Assembly: GCF_011758765.1 (NCBI RefSeq)
Contig: NZ_JAANOU010000001.1
Coordinates: 3,162,001 to 3,226,000, forward strand
Source: Amycolatopsis viridis
Lineage (GTDB): Bacteria; Actinomycetota; Actinomycetes; Mycobacteriales; Pseudonocardiaceae
DNA length: 64,000 nucleotides
Direction of reading: 5' to 3'
The notes beneath the pieces were generated by a model that ran no database searches, was not told the DNA's origin, and saw only the letters and a list, made by a program, of their open reading frames with translations. The translations under genes and the position numbers were made by a program. Of the stretch, positions 27,027-34,285 are shown piece by piece (the stretch's first letter is position 1; every line of letters starts with the position of its first letter).

Positions 27027-27638
27027 GTGCGTGAGCAGGACATCGCCGAATCGACCCTGGGCACGCGCCGCGGCGAGTTCCGCGCCGTGGCCTTCGCCGA
27101 CGGCGCCGAGCACCTGGCGCTGGTGCACGGCCCCCTCCCGCGGGACGACGTGCTGGTGCGGGTGCACTCGGAATGCCTCACCGGAGACGTGTTCGGCGCG
27201 GTGCGCTGCGAGTGCGGCGAACAGCTGCACGCCGCACTGGACGCGATCGTCGCGGAGGGCAGCGGCGTGCTGGTGTACCTGCGCGGGCACGAGGGACGCG
27301 GCATCGGCCTGGTGGCGAAGGTGCGCACGCACGTCCTGCAGGACGAGCACGGCCTGGACACCGTCGATTCCGCCACGACCCTCGGCCTGCCGGTGGACGT
27401 GCGCGACTACGGCCCGGCGGCGCGGGTGCTGTGGCACCTCGGTGTGCGGTCGGTGCGGCTGATGTCGAACAACCCGGACAAGATCGCGGCGCTGGAGTCG
27501 CACGGCATCCGGGTGGCGGCGCGGGTGCCGCTGCTGGCTCCCGCGAGCCCGCACAACATCCGGTACCTGACCGCCAAGCGCGACCGGCTCGGCCACGTGC
27601 TGCCGCAGGTGGACGCCTTCGACGTCGCGGAGTCCTGA
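27027..27638 (+). CDS. GTP cyclohydrolase II-like enzyme with His at the Tyr105 position
   Basis: A 203-residue stand-alone RibA-type protein with no DHBP-synthase domain. Zinc cysteines Cys50, Cys61 and Cys63 are intact (HSECLTGDVFGAVRCECG), and RGHEGRGIGL and SNNPDKIAALE bind GTP phosphates and base. The residue equivalent to E. coli RibA Tyr105 (KIRAY) is His102 here (KVRTH). In S. coelicolor SCO6655, a Met at this place is reported to stop the reaction at the formylaminopyrimidine. GTG start with AGGGGG six bases upstream. It is followed two bases later by an IMPase-like gene. Confidence 0.88.
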   Translation: MREQDIAESTLGTRRGEFRAVAFADGAEHLALVHGPLPRDDVLVRVHSECLTGDVFGAVRCECGEQLHAALDAIVAEGSGVLVYLRGHEGRGIGLVAKVRTHVLQDEHGLDTVDSATTLGLPVDVRDYGPAARVLWHLGVRSVRLMSNNPDKIAALESHGIRVAARVPLLAPASPHNIRYLTAKRDRLGHVLPQVDAFDVAES

Positions 27639-27639
27639 C

Positions 27640-28410
27640 GTGGACCACGCCGACCTGCTGCCGGTTGCCCGCGAGGCCGTCGCGATCGGACGGCGGATCT
27701 TCACCTCACGCGCGCCGCGGTCGGTGACCGAGAAGAGCGAACGCGACCTGGTGACCGACATCGACCTCGCCGTCGAGGACGCGGTGCGCGAGTTCCTGGC
27801 GCGGGAGACCCCGGAGATCGGTGTCGTCGGTGAGGAGCACGGCGGCGACCGCGGCCCGCGGTGGTGGGCCCTGGACCCGGTGGACGGCACCGCGAACTTC
27901 GCGCGCGGCATCCCGCTGACCGGGATCTCGCTGGCCCTGGTGTCGGGCGAGCGCAGCGTGGTGGCGGCGATCGACCTGCCGTTCCTGGACACGGTCTACA
28001 CCGCGGCCACCGGTCACGGCGCGTTCGCCGGGGACACCCGGATCGGCGTGTCCGGGGTGCGCGATCTGGCCGGCGCGATGGTGTCGCTGGGCGACTTCGC
28101 CATCGGCGAGGACGCAGGACCGAAGAACCGGTTGCGGCTGTCCCTGCTCGAGCAGCTGGGTGCGCGGGCGCAGCGGGTGCGGATGATCGGCACGGCGGCA
28201 GCCGACCTGGCCTGGGTCGCGCACGGCCGGCTGGACGCCACGATCATCCTGTCGAACCTCCCGTGGGACACGATGGCCGGTGTGCTGCTGGTCCGCGAGG
28301 CCGGCGGGCTGGTGCTCGACACCGACGGCAGCGAGCACACCGTGTCCTCGGCGTCCACCGTCGCGCTGTCGCCCGGCCTCCGGGACGTGGTGGTGCCGCT
28401 CCTCACTTAA
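27640..28410 (+). CDS. Inositol-monophosphatase-family phosphatase
   Basis: A 256-residue phosphatase. Metal and catalytic motifs are all present: GEEHGG at residues 64-69, DPVDGTANF at 79-87 and WDTMAGVLLVREAGG near residue 213. Family members dephosphorylate inositol phosphate, histidinol phosphate or PAP. The GTG start is one base after the cyclohydrolase stop, so the pair is cotranscribed. Removing the phosphate from a GTP-derived ribosyl-pyrimidine intermediate would fit the locus. HisN or inositol phosphatase remain alternatives. Confidence 0.88.
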   Translation: MDHADLLPVAREAVAIGRRIFTSRAPRSVTEKSERDLVTDIDLAVEDAVREFLARETPEIGVVGEEHGGDRGPRWWALDPVDGTANFARGIPLTGISLALVSGERSVVAAIDLPFLDTVYTAATGHGAFAGDTRIGVSGVRDLAGAMVSLGDFAIGEDAGPKNRLRLSLLEQLGARAQRVRMIGTAAADLAWVAHGRLDATIILSNLPWDTMAGVLLVREAGGLVLDTDGSEHTVSSASTVALSPGLRDVVVPLLT

Positions 28411-28439
28411 TCTCGCGAGGAATATTCTTCCGCGCGAGA
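28411..28439. promoter_or_regulatory. Inverted repeat with AT-rich centre before LLM gene
   Basis: TCTCGCG at 28411-28417 is inverted at 28433-28439 (CGCGAGA), and the centre holds the palindrome GAATATTC at 28420-28427. It begins immediately after the IMPase stop and about 40 bases before the start at 28479. It could be an operator for the flavin oxidoreductase gene or a hairpin ending the upstream transcript. Confidence 0.4.
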
Positions 28440-28478
28440 CGTTGCACCGGCCGAACACCGGATCAGCAGGAGGCTGTC

Positions 28479-29588
28479 ATGCAGTTCGGGATCTTCTCAG
28501 TCAGCGACGTGACCACGGATCCGACCACCGGCCGGACACCGGACGACACCGAGCGCGTGCGGTCGATGCTGACCATCGCCCGGCACGCCGACCAGGCCGG
28601 GCTCGACGTGTTCGCCACCGGCGAGCACCACAACCCGCCGTTCGTCGCGTCCTCCCCCACCACGGTGCTCGGCTACCTGGCGGGCGTCACCAAGGACATC
28701 GTCCTGTCCACCTCGACCACCCTGATCACCACGAACGACCCGGTGAAGATCGCCGAGGACTACGCGATGCTGCAGGTCATCTCGAACGGGCGGATGGACC
28801 TGATGATGGGCCGCGGCAACACCGGCCCGGTCTACCCGTGGTTCGGCCAGGACATCCGGCAGGGCATCCCGCTCGCGATCGAGAACTACGCGCTGCTGCG
28901 CCGCCTGTGGGAGGAGGACGTGGTCGACTGGGAGGGGAACTTCCGCACGCCGCTGCGCGGGTTCACCGCCACTCCGCGCCCGCTCGACGGGGTGCCGCCG
29001 TTCGTCTGGCACGGCTCGATCCGCAGCCCGGAGATCGCCGAGCAGGCCGCCTACTACGGGGACGGCTTCTTCCACAACAACATCTTCTGGCCGATGTCGC
29101 ACACGAAGAAGATGGTGCACTTCTACCGCCAGCGGTTCGAGCACTACGGCCACGGGCCGGCCGACACCGCGATCGTCGGCCTGGGCGGGCAGGTGTTCAT
29201 GCGCCGCAACTCCCAGGACGCCTGGAACGAGTTCCGCCCGTACTTCGACAACGCCCCGGTCTACGGCCACGGCCCGTCGATGGAGGAGTTCACCGCGACG
29301 ACCCCGCTGACCGTCGGCAGCCCGCAGCAGGTGATCGACCGGTACGCCACGATGCGCGAGCACGTCGGCGACTACCAGCGGCAGCTGTTCCTCGTCGACC
29401 ACGCCGGCCTGCCGCTCAAGACGGTGCTGGAGCAGATCGACCTGCTCGCCGGGGAGGTCGTGCCGGTGCTGCGCAAGGAGATGGAGGCCCGGCGGCCGGC
29501 GCACGTGCCGGCGAACCCGCCGAGCCACGCCGACCGCGTCGCCGCGGCGCGCGCGAAGGCCACCGAGCAGGCGCCGGCCGCCCACTGA
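28479..29588 (+). CDS. LLM-class flavin-dependent oxidoreductase
   Basis: A 369-residue TIM-barrel protein of the bacterial luciferase-like superfamily (CE1758-type). GLDVFATGEHHNPPF near the start, LSTSTTLITTNDPVKIAEDY and VISNGRMDLMMGRGNTG are the expected flavin-site segments. It probably uses FMN (or F420) to oxidise an unknown substrate. GGAGG nine bases before the ATG. It lies alone between the GTP-derived locus and the acyltransferase and has its own upstream inverted repeat. Confidence 0.9.
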   Translation: MQFGIFSVSDVTTDPTTGRTPDDTERVRSMLTIARHADQAGLDVFATGEHHNPPFVASSPTTVLGYLAGVTKDIVLSTSTTLITTNDPVKIAEDYAMLQVISNGRMDLMMGRGNTGPVYPWFGQDIRQGIPLAIENYALLRRLWEEDVVDWEGNFRTPLRGFTATPRPLDGVPPFVWHGSIRSPEIAEQAAYYGDGFFHNNIFWPMSHTKKMVHFYRQRFEHYGHGPADTAIVGLGGQVFMRRNSQDAWNEFRPYFDNAPVYGHGPSMEEFTATTPLTVGSPQQVIDRYATMREHVGDYQRQLFLVDHAGLPLKTVLEQIDLLAGEVVPVLRKEMEARRPAHVPANPPSHADRVAAARAKATEQAPAAH

Positions 29589-29636
29589 GACCCGCGCCGT
29601 ACGCACAAGTAACCTACGCTCCCGTAACCTGACGGT

Positions 29637-30338
29637 ATGGCCGAGGTGGTGTACCCACCCGTCATCCTCTTCGCGAAGACCCTGATCCGGGTCCTGGATC
29701 TGAAGCTGCGGGTCGAGGGCGGCGAGCACGTCCCGGCCGAGGGCGGCGCGGTGATCGCCTGCAACCACGTGTCCTACCTGGACTTCGTGTTCTGCGGGCT
29801 GGGCGCGCTGCCGGCGCGGCGGCTGGTGCGGTTCATGGCCAAGAAGGAGGTCTTCGACCACCGGATCTCCGGTCCCCTGATGCGCGGCATGGGCCACATT
29901 CCGGTCGACCGCGCCGCCGGCCGCGGCGCCTACGACGAGGCGGTGGCGCGGCTGCGCGCCGGCGAGGTCGTCGGCGTCTTCCCGGAAGCGACGATCAGCA
30001 CCTCCTTCACCGTCGAGGACGTCAAGTCCGGCGCAGCCCGGATGGCGGCCCAGGCGGAGGTGCCCCTGATCTCGATGGCCGTGTGGGGCGGCCAGCGCCT
30101 GTGGACCAAGGGCCGGCCGCGCACGCTCACGCGGCGCCACCTGCCGATCTCGGTGCTGATCGGCGAGCCGCTGCACCCCCGCCCGGAGGACGACCCGGGC
30201 GAGGTCACCCGGGAGCTGCGGAACCGGATGCGCACCCTGCTGGACCAGGTCCAGGCCGGGTACCCGGACTCTCCCACCGGCCCCGGCGACCGGTGGTGGC
30301 TGCCCGCTCACCTCGGCGGGACCGCGCCCGCCCCCTGA
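29637..30338 (+). CDS. 1-acyl-sn-glycerol-3-phosphate acyltransferase (PlsC-like)
   Basis: A 233-residue acyltransferase with the HX4D motif in NHVSYLDF (residues 43-50) and the acceptor motif FPEATIS in place of FPEGT. PVDRAAGRGAYDEAVARLRA lies between them. It would acylate lysophosphatidic acid or a similar lipid at the inner face of the membrane. No strong membrane helix is seen, as in many actinobacterial paralogs. It ends eight bases from the convergent SDR gene. Confidence 0.9.
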   Translation: MAEVVYPPVILFAKTLIRVLDLKLRVEGGEHVPAEGGAVIACNHVSYLDFVFCGLGALPARRLVRFMAKKEVFDHRISGPLMRGMGHIPVDRAAGRGAYDEAVARLRAGEVVGVFPEATISTSFTVEDVKSGAARMAAQAEVPLISMAVWGGQRLWTKGRPRTLTRRHLPISVLIGEPLHPRPEDDPGEVTRELRNRMRTLLDQVQAGYPDSPTGPGDRWWLPAHLGGTAPAP

Positions 30339-30346
30339 CCGGGCGG

Positions 30347-31345
30347 TCAGCCCGCCGCGTGCCGGCGGTGGCGGGCGGACACCGCCGCGGTGAGCAGCTC
30401 CCCGGGCCTCGGCAGGCGGGCGATCGTCCTGCTGAACACGCTGCCCGGCCGCACGCGCCGGGGCTCGCTGCCGTGCACCCGCCCGGGTTCGTCCACCGGG
30501 GTGTCCACATTGTCCACTCCGTTGTCCGGGCGGTCGTCGCGGAAGGCGGCGGAACCCAGCCGGCGCACCGCGAGCAGCGCATCGGTCAGGGCGGGCGAGA
30601 ACCGCTGGCCGAAGAAGAACGCCAGCGCGGCCCCGCCGACCGGGATCTCCCGCCGCGGGTGCTCGGCGGCGAACACCACGTTCTCGGCCACGGTCTCCGG
30701 CGCGTAAACCGGTGGCGGCGGTTTCGGCAGCGCACCCATCTTGCTGCGGGAGTGCTCGAAGAACGGCGTGTCGATCGCCGCGGGCAGGATCGTGGTCACC
30801 GCGATCTGCTCGCCCCGCTGGGCGAGTTCCATCCGCAAGCAGTCGTAGAACCCGCGCAGCGCGAACTTGCTGGCCGTGTAGGGCGCGTGCAGCGGCACCG
30901 ACCGGACCCCCTCCACCGAGGCGATCCCGATGATCACCCCGCCGCCGGCGCGCCGCAACGCGGGCAGCGCGGCCTTCACCCCGTGCACCTGACCCAGGAA
31001 GTTCACCCGCATCACCCGGTCGAACTCCGCGTCGCTGATCTCCTCGACCTGACCGAACACGGCCACCGCCGCGGCGTTGACCCAGGTGTCGATCCGGCCG
31101 AACTCGCGCTCCGCGGCGGCCGCCAGGGCCCGGACCGCGCCGGGATCGGCCACGTCCGTCGGCACCGCGACGGCCTGCCCACCGCCGTCCCGGATCTCGC
31201 GCACCAGCGAATCCAGGGCCGCCTCGCCCCGTGCCGCGCACACGACCCTGGCGCCGCGCCCGGCGAAGGCGAGCGCGGCCGCCCGCCCGATTCCGCTGGA
31301 CGCGCCCGCGATGACGACCACCTGCTCGGACACCGGTTTCGGCAT
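30347..31345 (-). CDS. SDR oxidoreductase with C-terminal extension
   Basis: A 332-residue SDR: VVIAGASSGIGRAAALAFA cofactor motif near residue 10, WVNAAAVA in place of NNAG, IASVEG serine and YTASKFALRG catalytic pair. The about 80 residues after the usual end (FFFGQRFSPALTDALLAVRR onward) form an extension found in some actinobacterial membrane-associated SDRs. ATG opening MPKPVS chosen because AAAGGAG precedes it. Substrate unknown. Its start faces the operator region upstream of the mycofactocin-type SDR. Confidence 0.88.
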   Translation of the reverse strand: MPKPVSEQVVVIAGASSGIGRAAALAFAGRGARVVCAARGEAALDSLVREIRDGGGQAVAVPTDVADPGAVRALAAAAEREFGRIDTWVNAAAVAVFGQVEEISDAEFDRVMRVNFLGQVHGVKAALPALRRAGGGVIIGIASVEGVRSVPLHAPYTASKFALRGFYDCLRMELAQRGEQIAVTTILPAAIDTPFFEHSRSKMGALPKPPPPVYAPETVAENVVFAAEHPRREIPVGGAALAFFFGQRFSPALTDALLAVRRLGSAAFRDDRPDNGVDNVDTPVDEPGRVHGSEPRRVRPGSVFSRTIARLPRPGELLTAAVSARHRRHAAG

Positions 31346-31425
31346 GGCGTCTCCTTTCCCTCCCCGGTCCGGTACCCGCGACGCGGGGCGGCAACCCATG
31401 CCGGTGCCCGGTCGCCGGCGGGCCC

Positions 31426-31447
31426 CTTGACTGAGTACTCACTCAAG
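31426..31447. promoter_or_regulatory. 22-bp near-perfect palindrome, TetR-type operator candidate
   Basis: CTTGA at 31426 and TCAAG at 31443 flank the central perfect palindrome TGAGTACTCA; only one symmetric base pair breaks symmetry. TGAGTxxxxACTCA cores are typical operators of actinobacterial TetR regulators. It sits 53 bases before the SDR gene whose downstream neighbour is a TetR gene, and about 80 bases before the divergent SDR start, so one regulator could control both directions. Confidence 0.7.
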
Positions 31448-31499
31448 AGCACGCTCGGCGGCGACCCCGTGACGGCGCGGGAGACGAGGAGACCGGCAC

Positions 31500-32315
31500 A
31501 TGGCGGGACGGGTAGCGGGCAAGGTCGCCCTGGTCACGGGCGCGGCCCGCGGGCAGGGCCGGGCCGACGCGGTGCGGCTGGCGCAGGAGGGCGCCGACGT
31601 GATCGTGGTGGACATCGCGGACACGCTGCCCAGCGTGACCTACTCCTCCACCACGCTCGCGGACCTGGACGAGACCGCGAACCTGGTGGAGAAGACCGGG
31701 CGGCGAGCGGTCCGGGTGCAGGCGGACGTGCGGGACCTGGCGAAGCTGCGCGCCGGTGTCGACGCCGGGGTGGCGGAGCTGGGCGGGCTCGACATCGTCG
31801 TGGCCAACGCCGGGATCTGCGTGCCGGCGATGTGGGACGAGGTGACCGAGGAGGTCTTCGACGACACCCTCGGCGTCAACGTGCGTGGCGTGTGGAACAC
31901 GGTCATGGTGGGCGCGCCGCACCTGGTGGAGCGCGGCGGCGGGTCGATCATCCTGATCAGTTCGGCGGCCGGGATGAAGGTGCAGCCGTTCCTCCTGCCG
32001 TACACGACGAGCAAGTGGGCCGTGCGCGGGATGGCGAAGGCGTTCGCCGCCGAACTGGCGCGGCACCACATCCGCGTCAACAGCGTGCACCCCGCGGGCG
32101 TGAACACCCCGATGACCGGCGAGTCGCTGCAGGCCGCGTTCGCCCGGGCGTTCGAGCGGGACCCGAAACTGGCCGGGATGCTGACGAACCTGTTGCCGGT
32201 GGCCATGACCGAGCCCGCGGACATCGCCGACACGGTGCTGTTCCTGGCCTCGGACGAGTCGAAGTACGTCACCGCGCACGAGCTCGCCCCGGACGCCGGC
32301 GTCACCGAGTTCTAG
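31500..32315 (+). CDS. Mycofactocin-coupled SDR oxidoreductase
   Basis: A 271-residue SDR with TGAARGQG cofactor motif, ISSAAG serine and YTTSKWA catalytic pair. The insert after the second beta strand (VVDIADTLPSVTYSST, then LADLDETANLVEKTGRR) is the hallmark of the mycofactocin-dependent SDR subfamily, whose NAD is not exchangeable and is re-oxidised through mycofactocin. This implies the host has mycofactocin genes elsewhere. It is followed by a TetR gene with a one-base overlap and preceded by the palindromic operator. Confidence 0.92.
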   Translation: MAGRVAGKVALVTGAARGQGRADAVRLAQEGADVIVVDIADTLPSVTYSSTTLADLDETANLVEKTGRRAVRVQADVRDLAKLRAGVDAGVAELGGLDIVVANAGICVPAMWDEVTEEVFDDTLGVNVRGVWNTVMVGAPHLVERGGGSIILISSAAGMKVQPFLLPYTTSKWAVRGMAKAFAAELARHHIRVNSVHPAGVNTPMTGESLQAAFARAFERDPKLAGMLTNLLPVAMTEPADIADTVLFLASDESKYVTAHELAPDAGVTEF

Positions 32316-32866
32316 TGACCGGGCACGGCTCCGCGGGCCGCGACCGCATCCTGGCCGCGGCCGAGGAGCTGTTCGCCGAACACGGCTACGCCCGCACCTC
32401 GACGGCCCGCCTCGCCGCCGCGGCCGGGGTACCGCAGGGACTGATCTTCTACCACTTCGGCACCAAGGAAGGGCTGCTGCTCGCGCTGATCCGGGAGCGG
32501 TCCACGCAGACCCTGGCCGACCTGGTGCCGGCCGAGGTGCCGGCCGATCCGCGCCTCGCGGTGACCGAGCTGTGGCGGCGGCTCACGCGGCACCTGGGTG
32601 AGCAGACGCCGATGCACCGCATCGTGTTCCGGGAAAGCGAGCACCACCCCGAGCTGCGGGCCCGCGCCCGCGAGATCCACGACGGCATCACCGACGCGAT
32701 CACCGTCTACCTCGCGCGGGCGACCGGCCATCGCCGTCCGACCTCCCGCCACCACACCGCCGCGCGGATGCTGGTGGCGGCGTCCTCGGCCGGCTCGGTG
32801 GCGCCCGGCGGTCCGGCCCTGACGGCCAGAGCGGTGGCGGACCTGCTGCTCGACGGCCTCGGCTAG
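32315..32866 (+). CDS. TetR-family transcriptional regulator
   Basis: A 183-residue TetR protein. The helix-turn-helix DRILAAAEELFAEHGYARTS to LIFYHFGTKEGLLLAL occupies residues 9-55; the rest is a helical ligand domain. The GTG start shares one base with the SDR stop codon, so it is the last gene of that two-gene operon and probably binds the palindrome at 31426-31447, giving autoregulation. The inducer is likely a substrate of the SDR. Confidence 0.9.
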   Translation: MTGHGSAGRDRILAAAEELFAEHGYARTSTARLAAAAGVPQGLIFYHFGTKEGLLLALIRERSTQTLADLVPAEVPADPRLAVTELWRRLTRHLGEQTPMHRIVFRESEHHPELRARAREIHDGITDAITVYLARATGHRRPTSRHHTAARMLVAASSAGSVAPGGPALTARAVADLLLDGLG

Positions 32867-32986
32867 CGGGGCCGGCGACGGATCCCCGGACCGGCGGCCG
32901 CTGCCCTGGTGCGCCGCTCCCCCGGCTTAACCCGCCACCTGCCGGGTACACCCGATCGAGTGGTCGGGGTGGACGAGGAGGCGCGC

Positions 32987-33802
32987 ATGACGAGCGGCAC
33001 GGCAACGGGCAGAGCGTCCCGGGCACGGCGGAGCACGGCGACGCAGGTAGCGGGGCGCGTGGGCATGGCGTGCTGGGGGCTGGTGCACCTGGTCGTCGCC
33101 TACCTGGCGGTTCGCGTGGCGTCCGGCGACAGCGGCAAGGAGGCCGACCAGAAGGGTGCGCTGCAGGAGGTCGGATCCAGCACTGCCGGCCAGGCCGTGC
33201 TGTGGGTGCTGGCGCTCGGGCTGGTCGCGTTCGGGGTGTGGCAGTTCCTGATGGCCGCGGGCGGCTACCAGTGGCGGACCGACAAGGGCGCGCGGATCCG
33301 CAACCGGCTCGGCTCCGCGGCACGTGGGCTCATGGTGCTCGTGCTGGCCTACACCGCGATCCGGATCGCCACGGGCAGCGGGTCGGCCTCGGGCAACCAG
33401 CCGCAGCAGGAGCTGAGCGCGCGGCTGCTCCGGTTGCCGGCGGGACAGGCGCTGGTGGCCGCGGCCGGGGCGGTGGTGGTCGTGGTGGGGGTCGCCGCGG
33501 CCGTCAAGGGGATCAAACGCAGCTTCCGCCAGGACCTCGACCTGCCGCTGCGCGGCGGGACGTGGGTGGAGTGGCTGGGCTCGGCGGGGTACGTCGCCAA
33601 GGGCGTGGTGTACGTGATCATCGGCGGCCTGCTCGGCTACGCGGCGCTGCGGTCGGACGCCGGCCAGGCGGGCGGCGTGGACAAGGCGCTGCGCACGCTC
33701 GCGGCACAGCCCTACGGCGTCGTGCTGCTGGTGATCGTGGCGGCCGGGCTGGCCGCCTTCGGTGTCTACAGCTTCGCCGCGGCGCGGGCGCACAAGAGCT
33801 GA
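32987..33802 (+). CDS. DUF1206 membrane protein
   Basis: A 271-residue membrane protein made of three repeats of a two-helix DUF1206 unit; conserved Gly-rich helices are seen as GRVGMACWGLVHLVVAYLAV, GSAARGLMVLVLAYTAIRIA and GSAGYVAKGVVYVIIGGLLG. Function is unknown; such proteins are common in actinobacteria. ATG with GAGGAGG upstream chosen over an earlier in-frame start. Followed 49 bases later by a small cytosolic gene. Confidence 0.88.
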   Translation: MTSGTATGRASRARRSTATQVAGRVGMACWGLVHLVVAYLAVRVASGDSGKEADQKGALQEVGSSTAGQAVLWVLALGLVAFGVWQFLMAAGGYQWRTDKGARIRNRLGSAARGLMVLVLAYTAIRIATGSGSASGNQPQQELSARLLRLPAGQALVAAAGAVVVVVGVAAAVKGIKRSFRQDLDLPLRGGTWVEWLGSAGYVAKGVVYVIIGGLLGYAALRSDAGQAGGVDKALRTLAAQPYGVVLLVIVAAGLAAFGVYSFAAARAHKS

Positions 33803-33851
33803 GCGGTCTGGATAAGCTGGCGCCCGAGTCGGAGCGGCGAGAGGGGCGAGT

Positions 33852-34244
33852 GTGACCATCTGGACCGACGTGATCAACTACGTGCGCATCCGGTACGAGG
33901 TACTCGAGGAGAGCACGGACTGGCTGCGGTTCCGGCTGGGCACCGAAGGCGGCCGCACGCAACAGGTCACCGTGCACCACCTGCCCGACGTCGACGGGGC
34001 CGAGTGGGCCGAGATCTCCTCCGCCGTCGGCTGGGCCGACAAGATCGACCTGCGCCGCCTGCTGGAGCTGGCGGGCGGTTCGCCGGTGGGCGGGGCGGCG
34101 GTCGTGGACGGCGTCGCGCTGCTCAAGCACACGGTGCCGCTGAAGTCGCTGCACCTGCGCGAGGAGTTCGAGCGGCCGCTGCTGTCGGTCGTCGCGCAGG
34201 CCGACGCGTTCGAGAAGGAACTGTCCAGCGGCGACGAGTTCTGA
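33852..34244 (+). CDS. YbjN-like small cytosolic protein
   Basis: A 130-residue acidic protein: TDWLRFRLGTEGGRTQQVTV gives a strand-rich core and ALLKHTVPLKSLHLREEFER a conserved-looking helix near the end. It resembles the YbjN/T3SS-chaperone-like fold in layout, but I am not certain. No membrane segment. GTG start preceded by GAGAGGGG. A strong hairpin follows its stop. Confidence 0.55.
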   Translation: MTIWTDVINYVRIRYEVLEESTDWLRFRLGTEGGRTQQVTVHHLPDVDGAEWAEISSAVGWADKIDLRRLLELAGGSPVGGAAVVDGVALLKHTVPLKSLHLREEFERPLLSVVAQADAFEKELSSGDEF

Positions 34245-34246
34245 AC

Positions 34247-34280
34247 CGGCGGTGGTCCCGCGGCCGCGGGACCACCGCCG
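34247..34280. terminator. Bidirectional terminator: 34-bp perfect palindrome
   Basis: Arms CGGCGGTGGTCCCGCG and its exact complement meet at a central GC, with no mismatch. It sits two bases after the stop of the gene ending at 34244 and five bases before the stop of the convergent monooxygenase gene. Position and symmetry fit a shared terminator, although there is no T-run. Confidence 0.8.
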
Positions 34281-34285
34281 ACAGG

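Noticed and set aside
28497-31442. Long minus-strand frame opposite the LLM and PlsC genes
   Set aside because: It is antisense to genes with full domain evidence; its composition is that of a shadow frame.
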